Source: Pseudomonadota bacterium (lineage in GTDB: Bacteria > Pseudomonadota > Alphaproteobacteria > Acetobacterales > Acetobacteraceae). From it: a stretch of DNA of 11,782 nt. A program made the translations under genes and the position numbers. Positions 6,178 through 11,782 of this stretch are shown here, one piece after another. The stretch lies in NCBI GenBank assembly GCA_021819535.1, contig JAKAQU010000025.1, positions 3,257 to 15,038 on the forward strand, given 5' to 3'. Below the pieces are notes generated by a model. That model saw only the letters and a list, made by a program, of their open reading frames with translations. It was not told the DNA's origin and searched no databases. How positions within the stretch are numbered: position 1 is the stretch's first letter; every line of letters starts with the position of its first letter.

Positions 6178-7086
6178 TCAGGGAAGTGCCGCGGCAACCC
6201 TCGCCGGCGGCAGATCGGCGAGATCGGCGCTCGTGAAAATTACCGGCCAGCCGCCATCGGGATAGCGCGGCGCGGTGATCGCGGGGTCGCTCGCGGCCGA
6301 AAACAGCACGATCGCCCGGCGGCCGAGAAGGGTTGCGAGATGCATCGGCCCGGTATCGTTGCCGATCACGATCTCCGCGCCGGCGAGGATGGGGCCGAGC
6401 GCGCATAGCGTGGTCCGCCCGGCAAGGTCGATCGCGGCGGGCGCGCGCGCGCGGATCGCGCTGGCCAAGGGCCCCTCCTGCCCGCTTCCGATCACCACCG
6501 GCGTCATGCCGCGCACGGCGAGCAGGGCGGCGAGTTCGCCAAAACGCTCAGCCGGCCAGCGTTTTTCCGGCCGATGCGGTGCAGCCCCAGGAACGAGCAC
6601 GGCATAGCGCGAAGGGAGCGGCACCGGCGTCACCCCGGCGCTGAGCCAGGCGAGATCGGGCGGCGGAAATTCGTGGATTCCAGCCATCGCCAACTGCTCG
6701 CGCTGGCGCTCGCCGGTATGCATGAAATCGCGCCGCGGATTGGCGTGCGGCAGCGCGCAGCCGGGCGCGATCCCCGACCAACGCGGCCGGCCCGCCAGGC
6801 GGAAATAGCGCGAGGACCGCGCCGAGGTCTGCAGATCATAGACGAGATCGAAGCCGCGCAAGCGCCGGCGAAGCGCGAGGATGCCGCCGATCTGCCACCA
6901 TGCCGGGCGCGGATCGAGGGCGATCGCATCGAACCAGGGGCTGGATGCGGCGAGCGGTGCAAACGGCGCGGTCGTGAGAAGGGTCACGTGCGCGCCGGCA
7001 TGATGGGCGCGGATCGCGGCAAACGGCGCGAAACTCTGGATGAAATCGCCGAGCGCACCGAGGCGGATGACGAGGATCCGGCTCAT
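6178..7086 (-). CDS. Glycosyltransferase family 9 protein (heptosyltransferase-like)
   Basis: 302 residues with a GT-B fold signature. Family GT9 includes the LPS heptosyltransferases WaaC and WaaF, which add heptose to the lipopolysaccharide core on the cytoplasmic face of the inner membrane. The N-terminus MSRILVIRLGALGDFIQS is the typical first Rossmann strand and loop. GNDTGPMHLA at about residues 242-251 is the hallmark donor-site motif, and VLVPGAAPHRPEKRWP at about 163-178 is the usual start of the second domain. The ATG at 7086 overlaps the GT4 stop as ATGA, with no clear Shine-Dalgarno, so translation is probably coupled. At 302 residues it is a little shorter than typical WaaC/WaaF, but both halves are present. 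The exact sugar cannot be assigned; a role in LPS or another surface glycan is inferred from the family and from the adjacent GT4. Confidence 0.88.
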   Translation of the reverse strand: MSRILVIRLGALGDFIQSFAPFAAIRAHHAGAHVTLLTTAPFAPLAASSPWFDAIALDPRPAWWQIGGILALRRRLRGFDLVYDLQTSARSSRYFRLAGRPRWSGIAPGCALPHANPRRDFMHTGERQREQLAMAGIHEFPPPDLAWLSAGVTPVPLPSRYAVLVPGAAPHRPEKRWPAERFGELAALLAVRGMTPVVIGSGQEGPLASAIRARAPAAIDLAGRTTLCALGPILAGAEIVIGNDTGPMHLATLLGRRAIVLFSAASDPAITAPRYPDGGWPVIFTSADLADLPPARVAAALP

Positions 7087-8249
7087 CGCAGCAATTCGGC
7101 ATAGACGGCAAGCGTTGCCGCCTGCATCGCCGCGGTGGTGTAGCGGGCGAGAACCGCCTCCCGCGCGCGCGCGCCATGGGCCGCGCGTTCCTCGGGCGTC
7201 AGCGCCAAGACGCGCGCCAGCGCCGCCGCCAGCGCCGCCGCGTCATTGGGCGGAACCCGCCAGCCGGTCTCGCCCTCGCGGATGGTCTCGGCCGCGCCGC
7301 CGTGATCGGCGGCGATCACCGGGCGCGCCATCGCCTGCGCCTCGATCACGGTGCGGCCAAAGGCTTCCGGGCGGGTGGAGGGATTGACGACGATATCGGC
7401 AAGCGCGTAGGCGGCGGGCATGTCGGCGCAATCGCCGGCAAAGCGGACCCGTGCCGAGAGGCCGCAGCGTTCGGCCTCGCGGCCAAGCGTGCGCGCGAGA
7501 CGGGATGCGGGATCGCCGCCCGCGAAGACCAGAACCGGGTCGGGGGAGCCGAGCCGCGCCAGTGCCGCGATCGCGACCGCATGCCCCTTCCAGGGGCTGA
7601 GCCGCCCCGGGAGCAGAATGACCGGCCTTCCCTCGCCGATCGCCCATGCCTCGGCCAGGGCTTTTCGGCGCGCGGCGTGCGGCGCCTGATCGAAGATCCG
7701 TGGATCGAAGATCCCGGGGTCGACGCCGCGCGGGATGACGCGAAGCCGCCAGGGCTCGATCGGATAACGGTCGAGGATGCGGGCGGCGATGAAGTCGCTG
7801 ATCGCGATCACCCGCTCGCCGCGCGCCATGACGCTGTTATAGGCGCGCTTGCCGGGGAAATTCTCGGCATAGGCGCCGTGATAGGTGGTGACGAACCGGG
7901 TCGCGGCGCGGCGCGCGGCAAGCCATGCCGACCAGGCCGGGGCGCGTGAGCGGGCATGGATCAGGGCGATGCGCTCGGAAGCGGCGATCTCGGTGAGGCG
8001 GGCGGCGTTGCGCCAGATGGCGATCGGCGATTTGGTCGCGAGCGGCAGGGTGATGTGATGGCCTCCGGCGGCCTCGATCGCGCCGACCAGCCGCCCGCCG
8101 GCGGAGGCGACGAGCGAGACCCCCCCCGCCTTGACGATCGCCGTGGCCATCTCAAGCGTCCCTCGCTCGACGCCGCCGGTATTGAGTGCCGGCAGCACTT
8201 GGAGGATGGCAACGCCGGCCGGGATCGGCGGAAACGGCCGGGTGATCAT
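7083..8249 (-). CDS. Glycosyltransferase family 4 protein
   Basis: 388 residues of GT-B type. The N-terminal half begins with VAILQVLPALNTGGVERGTLEMA, where TGGVER is typical of GT4 acceptor-side loops. The C-terminal half has ILLPGRLSPWKGH (about residue 217 on), VLVFAGGDP, and the nucleotide-sugar E-x7-E motif in RPEAFGRTVIEAQAMARPVIA, with the two Glu at about 295 and 303. The ATG at 8249 overlaps the queD stop as ATGA, which favours this start over far upstream ATGs in the same frame that lie inside queD and queE. The gene then overlaps the GT9 gene by four bases. No membrane segment is seen, so a cytoplasmic or peripheral enzyme is likely. Donor and acceptor sugars are unknown; pairing with GT9 suggests LPS core or related glycan assembly. 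Confidence 0.9.
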   Translation of the reverse strand: MITRPFPPIPAGVAILQVLPALNTGGVERGTLEMATAIVKAGGVSLVASAGGRLVGAIEAAGGHHITLPLATKSPIAIWRNAARLTEIAASERIALIHARSRAPAWSAWLAARRAATRFVTTYHGAYAENFPGKRAYNSVMARGERVIAISDFIAARILDRYPIEPWRLRVIPRGVDPGIFDPRIFDQAPHAARRKALAEAWAIGEGRPVILLPGRLSPWKGHAVAIAALARLGSPDPVLVFAGGDPASRLARTLGREAERCGLSARVRFAGDCADMPAAYALADIVVNPSTRPEAFGRTVIEAQAMARPVIAADHGGAAETIREGETGWRVPPNDAAALAAALARVLALTPEERAAHGARAREAVLARYTTAAMQAATLAVYAELLR

Positions 8250-8611
8250 CCGTCGGGCCGGAAGACGCAGCGTTCGCCGAGAGCATCGCGGCAAATGGCG
8301 ACGCTGACCAGGGCGGGAAATTCCGCCGCCAATTCCCGCCAGACGAAGAGGGCGAGCCGCTCCAGCGTCGCCGGCGCGAGGCCGGGAATTTCGTCGAGAA
8401 AACGATGATCGAGAAGCTCGCGCACCCGCGCGAGGGCTGCGGAAAACAGGCCGAGATCGATCAGCATGCCGCCGGCCCCGAGTTCGGCGCCGCCGATCGT
8501 CACCTCGGCGCGGTAGGAATGGCCGTGGATGCGCCGGCTGGCCTCGGTCTCGATCGCGCGTTCGAGCGTATGCGCCGCCTCGAACGAAAATGCCTTGGTG
8601 AGCGTGAACAT
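8246..8611 (-). CDS. queD: 6-carboxytetrahydropterin synthase-like protein (QueD/PTPS family) lacking the usual catalytic Cys
   Basis: 121 residues, normal for the COG0720 family. QueD converts dihydroneopterin triphosphate to 6-carboxytetrahydropterin, the substrate of QueE in queuosine (7-deazaguanine) synthesis. The zinc-binding His are visible: His14 in FEAAHTL, and His29 and His31 in RRIHGHSY. LDHRFLDE (Asp68, His69) matches the Asp-His of the active site. In canonical QueD a Cys stands four residues before the first His of HGH; here that residue is Ser25. The C-terminal motif reads CRDALGERCVF rather than the E. coli type ETCTAGC. The ATG at 8611 shares its A with the queE stop (TGATG) and has no Shine-Dalgarno, so translation is coupled. 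Context strongly suggests a queuosine role. A divergent COG0720 subgroup with another pterin activity is the alternative. Confidence 0.85.
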   Translation of the reverse strand: MFTLTKAFSFEAAHTLERAIETEASRRIHGHSYRAEVTIGGAELGAGGMLIDLGLFSAALARVRELLDHRFLDEIPGLAPATLERLALFVWRELAAEFPALVSVAICRDALGERCVFRPDG

Positions 8612-9279
8612 CAGGGGATGCCAATGAATTTATGCGTCTGCAGGGAAAGCCGCCAAAGCGGATGCGCCTTGACATAGGCGACCGCCGCTTCGGTATGGCG
8701 GGCGCGGTCGGGCCCGTCCATGGGTTGCAAAAGAAAATGGCGGAACGCGAGGCCGGCAAAACGCTCGGGCAGGGCCTCGGGCTGGGGATAGACCAGTTTC
8801 AGCTCATCGCCGCGATCGAGAAGGAGGGGGGCTCCGGCCTTGGGGCTGACACAAATCCAGTCGATCCCGGCGGGTGCGGCAAGCGTGCCGTTGGTCTCGA
8901 TGGCGATGGTGAAATTTTCCGCATGCAAGGCGGCGATCAGCGCGGGATCGACCTGGAGCAGCGGCTCGCCACCGGTCAGCACGACGAAGCGCCCATCCTG
9001 CCCCGCGCCCTCCCCGCCCGCGCGCCAGCAGGCGGAAATGGCGCCGGCGAGCGCGTCCGCACCCGGGAATACGCCGCCGCCCGCGCCATCGGTGCCAACG
9101 AAATCGGTATCGCAGAACCGGCAGGTGGCGCCGGCGCGGTCCTGCTCACGGCCCGACCAGAGATTGCAGCCGGCAAAGCGGCAAAACACCGCCGCCCGTC
9201 CGACATGGTGGCCTTCCCCCTGCAGGGTGAGAAACATCTCCTTGACCGCGTAACGCGATGATCCCCGATCTTCCGCCAT
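8611..9279 (-). CDS. queE: 7-carboxy-7-deazaguanine synthase QueE (radical SAM)
   Basis: 222 residues. QueE uses S-adenosylmethionine and a [4Fe-4S] cluster to rearrange 6-carboxytetrahydropterin into 7-carboxy-7-deazaguanine, the step after QueD. The N-terminus YAVKEMFLTLQGEGHHVGR contains the family LQGEG motif. The cluster Cys are Cys38, Cys53 and Cys56, spaced C-x14-C-x2-C, the longer form known from some QueE proteins instead of the usual C-x3-C-x2-C. Downstream are the Mg-site CDTDF (Thr58), the SAM-binding LTGGEP at 101-106 and AIETNGT. The ATG at 9279 is preceded by GAGGCGG. A small stem (9283-9287 with 9294-9298) could cover that site. It lies 78 bases after glnD and overlaps queD by one base. 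QueC and QueF are not in this window. Confidence 0.93.
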   Translation of the reverse strand: MAEDRGSSRYAVKEMFLTLQGEGHHVGRAAVFCRFAGCNLWSGREQDRAGATCRFCDTDFVGTDGAGGGVFPGADALAGAISACWRAGGEGAGQDGRFVVLTGGEPLLQVDPALIAALHAENFTIAIETNGTLAAPAGIDWICVSPKAGAPLLLDRGDELKLVYPQPEALPERFAGLAFRHFLLQPMDGPDRARHTEAAVAYVKAHPLWRLSLQTHKFIGIP

Positions 9280-9357
9280 GACGCCGCCTCATAGCGGCAG
9301 CCGCCCGCCCCGTCACTCCCTCGCGAGCAGGTGGCAATAGGGGCCGTGCCCCGTTTC

Positions 9358-11782
9358 TTACCCCCGCGCCGCGCGGCGGCGGGTGGGCGCAGGGACGGGA
9401 AGGGGCGCGGTTTCCTCGGGCGGGGTCAGAGCTTCGAGGAGGGCCGCGCGAAGCTGCGCGAGTTTCTGCTCGTTCTCGATCTTCAGGCCGAAGACGTCCT
9501 TGACATAAAACACATCCACCGCCCGCACCCCATAGGTGGTGATGTGCGCGGACGCGATCTGCAGGCCGAGCGCGCTGATCCGCGAGGTGACGTCATGCAG
9601 AAGCCCGGGCCGGTCGCGGCCATTGACCTCGAGCACGGTATGGGTGCTGGACGCGTGATTATCGATCACCACACGCGGCGGCACATGGATCGCGCGCATC
9701 CGGCTGCCGATCAGGCCGCGCGAGAGCTTGCGGATTTCGGCCGCGAGACGGAGCCGCCCAGAGAGCGTCTGCTCGATCAGGACGGCAAGCCGGGCGATGC
9801 GGTGCGGCGCATCGAACGCGCCGCCATTGGTGTCCTGGATCCAGAACACGTCGAGCGCCATGCCGTTGGTCATGGTGTGGATGCGGGCATCGACGATCGA
9901 GGCGCCGGCGACGGCGAGCGCGCCGGCGATGCGGCCGAAGAGCCCGGCATGATCCTCGGTGTAGATCGTCACTTCGGTCACCGCGCGCTGCGGCAGGGGT
10001 TCGGAGGACACCACCAGCCGCTCGCCACGCGCCTCGGCCGTCCGGATCATGGCCGCGTGGCGGGCATGGGTTTCTGGATCGAAGGAAAGCCAGTAGCTCG
10101 GATAGCCGAGAGCGAGAAAATGCTGGAGATCTTCCGCCGGCCAGTCGGACAGCAGATCGGCGAGGGCGGCGCGGGCGCGATTGACGCGCGTGTCGCGTTC
10201 GGTGGTGGCAAGGCCGCCTTCGAGAACCTCCATGACGCGGCCGAAGACTTCGCGCAGCAAGGTCGCTTTCCAGCCATTCCATACTTTGGGCGAGACGGCG
10301 CGCATATCGGCGACCGTCAGCACCAGGAGAAGGCGGAGACGCTCGGGCGACTGGATGGTGTCGGCGAGATCGAGAATGGTTTTCGGATCGTCGATATCGC
10401 GTTTGAACGCGGTCTGGCTCAGGAGCAGATGATGGAGCACGAGCCAGGAGACCATTTCGGTCTCTTCCGCCGAAAGCCCGAGCAAGGGGCCGACTTCGAG
10501 CGCGATCTCGGCGCCGATTTCGGAATGATCGCCGCCGCGCCCCTTGGCGATGTCGTGCAGCAGCATCGCGACGTAAAGCGCGCGGCGTGATTGCAGATGA
10601 TCGACGAGGCCGGTCGCGACGGGAGCGATTTCGGCGAGGTCGCCCTGTTCGAGGAGGTTGAGCACGCGGATCGCCTCGATCGTGTGCTCATCGACGGTGA
10701 AGACGTGATAGGTGTCGAACTGCATCTGTCCGACGACGCGCGCCCAATCGGGCAGGAAGCGCGAGAGAAACCCGGTTTCGTTCAAGACGCTGAGCCAATG
10801 GGCACCATCGGGCCGGGCCGGGGCATGGCGATGGACTGAGGGCCTGCGCCCGCAGAGGAGATCGAGAAACATCGCCGCCGCCTCGGGATCATGGCGAAGC
10901 TGGATGCCGGCGCGCTCGTTGCGGATCAGGGCGCGAAGCGCGAGCGGGTGCAGCTCAAGCCCGCGGTCGCGGGCGATTTGCAAAAGGCGCAGCGCCTGGC
11001 GGGGTTCGCGCTCGAAGCCGCGGCCGGGTGCGGCGAGAAGCTTGCCATCGGCGAGCACGAAGCCGGCCTCGAGCAGCGCGGGATCGGTCTCAGCGGCGAG
11101 CGCCGGCGGGCCGAGGGCGGCGCGCAGCAAAGCCGGCTCGAGGACGCCCGAGAGGCGGAGAATTTCGCGCGCGGTGAGGAAATAATGCCGCATGAAACGC
11201 TCGACCCCGTCCTGGCGGCCGTGGCGGGTATAGCCCATGCGCGCGCCAATGACCGGCTGGAGATCGAAGGTCAGCCGCTCCTCGGCGCGGCCGGCGACGT
11301 AGTGGAGATGAAAGCGGAGCGTCCAGAGAAAATTCCAGGACCGCTTGGCGAGACGCATCTCGGTATCGGTCAGGAGATGGCCGGCCGGCCCCTCCCCCGC
11401 CGCGAGATCCTCGAAGCGCTCGATGCCGAGGGTTGCGCGCGCGATCCAATAAAGCGTCTGCAGATCGCGGAGGCCGCCGCGGCCCTCCTTGATGTTGGGC
11501 TCGACGAGGAAGGGGCTGTCGCCGAAACGGCGATGGCGCGCCTCGCGCTCGGCCTGCTTCGCGGCGATGAATTCCCCCGGGGTCGCGGCGCAGAATGCGG
11601 TGAAGCGGGTTTTGAAATCATCGAAGAGAGCGCGCTCGCCGGCGAGGAAGCGGGCATCGAGCAGCGTCGTGCGGATGGTGGCATCGGCGGCGGCGGCGTC
11701 GAGACATTGCCCGACCGAGCGCGTCGCGTGGCCGACCTTGAGGCCGAGATCCCAAAGGAAATAGAGCATGAACTCGACGATG
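9358..11782 (-). CDS. glnD: PII uridylyltransferase/uridylyl-removing enzyme GlnD; 5' end outside window
   Basis: 807 visible residues ending at a TAA at 9358. The frame is still open at the right edge (IVEF precedes MLYFLWDLGLKVGHATRSV), so the ATG at 11769 is internal. GlnD reads cellular glutamine and adds or removes UMP on PII proteins (GlnB/GlnK), steering nitrogen metabolism. Visible parts: the end of the nucleotidyltransferase domain, whose Asp motif should lie just beyond the edge; the GlnD-specific EPNIKEGRGGLRDLQTLYW segment; an HD domain with LLHDIAKGRGGDHSEIG near visible residue 409, responsible for UMP removal; and two C-terminal ACT domains, starting near VTIYTEDHAGLFG (about 602) and VLEVNGRDRPGLLHD (about 714), which bind glutamine. 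The Ala/Pro/Arg-rich tail after residue 785 is likely disordered. It is the most upstream visible gene of the - strand series. Confidence 0.96.
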   Translation of the reverse strand, partial: IVEFMLYFLWDLGLKVGHATRSVGQCLDAAAADATIRTTLLDARFLAGERALFDDFKTRFTAFCAATPGEFIAAKQAEREARHRRFGDSPFLVEPNIKEGRGGLRDLQTLYWIARATLGIERFEDLAAGEGPAGHLLTDTEMRLAKRSWNFLWTLRFHLHYVAGRAEERLTFDLQPVIGARMGYTRHGRQDGVERFMRHYFLTAREILRLSGVLEPALLRAALGPPALAAETDPALLEAGFVLADGKLLAAPGRGFEREPRQALRLLQIARDRGLELHPLALRALIRNERAGIQLRHDPEAAAMFLDLLCGRRPSVHRHAPARPDGAHWLSVLNETGFLSRFLPDWARVVGQMQFDTYHVFTVDEHTIEAIRVLNLLEQGDLAEIAPVATGLVDHLQSRRALYVAMLLHDIAKGRGGDHSEIGAEIALEVGPLLGLSAEETEMVSWLVLHHLLLSQTAFKRDIDDPKTILDLADTIQSPERLRLLLVLTVADMRAVSPKVWNGWKATLLREVFGRVMEVLEGGLATTERDTRVNRARAALADLLSDWPAEDLQHFLALGYPSYWLSFDPETHARHAAMIRTAEARGERLVVSSEPLPQRAVTEVTIYTEDHAGLFGRIAGALAVAGASIVDARIHTMTNGMALDVFWIQDTNGGAFDAPHRIARLAVLIEQTLSGRLRLAAEIRKLSRGLIGSRMRAIHVPPRVVIDNHASSTHTVLEVNGRDRPGLLHDVTSRISALGLQIASAHITTYGVRAVDVFYVKDVFGLKIENEQKLAQLRAALLEALTPPEETAPLPVPAPTRRRAARG

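Noticed and set aside
4367..6265. 632-codon open frame on the + strand opposite thrS
   Set aside because: thrS is unmistakable in all domains on the other strand. Long antisense frames are expected in GC-rich genes, and this translation matches no family.
7083..8759. Longer GT4 frame starting inside queE
   Set aside because: The extra N-terminal 170 residues are Arg-rich antisense-style sequence within queE and queD. The ATGA-coupled start at 8249 gives the normal GT4 length.
9340..9352. GGGGC/GCCCC hairpin just after glnD as a terminator
   Set aside because: It has only five pairs and no T tract. queE follows closely and is probably cotranscribed with glnD or has its own start nearby.
9331..10590. 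419-codon open frame on the + strand opposite glnD
   Set aside because: It mirrors the GlnD HD and ACT domains and shows no motif of its own; it is a codon-bias shadow.

Overview
The window is GC-rich (most genes look like roughly 65-70% G+C by eye). It reads as a chromosomal stretch of an alphaproteobacterium, most plausibly a Rhodospirillales/Acetobacteraceae-type organism. That assignment is inferred from protein style, gene content and the AT-rich hairpin at about 1873-1896. No tool was run and no species is claimed.

Layout. Only one gene lies on the + strand: the 3' end of a protein with a C-terminal discoidin (F5/8 type C) domain, at 1-666. Every other gene is on the - strand and is read from right to left: glnD (incomplete, running off the right edge), queE, queD, a GT4 glycosyltransferase, a GT9 heptosyltransferase-like gene, thrS, a small GIY-YIG nuclease-like gene, infC, tsaB, rimI, and an SMP-30/gluconolactonase gene that faces the discoidin gene tail to tail. 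No rRNA, tRNA, CRISPR array, transposase or insertion sequence was seen.

How the genes fit together. queE, queD, GT4 and GT9 overlap by 1-4 bases at each junction (TGATG, ATGA, ATGA), so they look translationally coupled. tsaB and rimI also share an ATGA junction, and infC-tsaB are 8 bases apart. Much of the window concerns tRNA and translation: the queuosine/7-deazaguanine pathway (queE, queD), threonyl-tRNA synthesis (thrS), initiation (infC), t6A tRNA modification (tsaB) and ribosomal protein acetylation (rimI). glnD is the nitrogen sensor that acts on PII proteins. The two glycosyltransferases probably work on lipopolysaccharide or another surface glycan.

Points of note. (1) infC has no ATG/GTG/TTG start that gives a full-length protein. 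The family-like N-terminus begins at an ATC codon with a well placed Shine-Dalgarno, as in the AUU-started, self-regulated infC of E. coli. (2) A lower-GC GIY-YIG nuclease-like gene sits between thrS and infC. It is in the same frame as thrS, follows a 12-base palindrome at the thrS stop, and has a seven-base homopolymer just before its start. (3) QueD has Ser where canonical QueD has its catalytic Cys, although it is next to queE. (4) The rimI/SMP-30 gap holds two strong inverted repeats. I did not find a convincing multi-gene new system; the GIY-YIG insertion is the best candidate for something little described.
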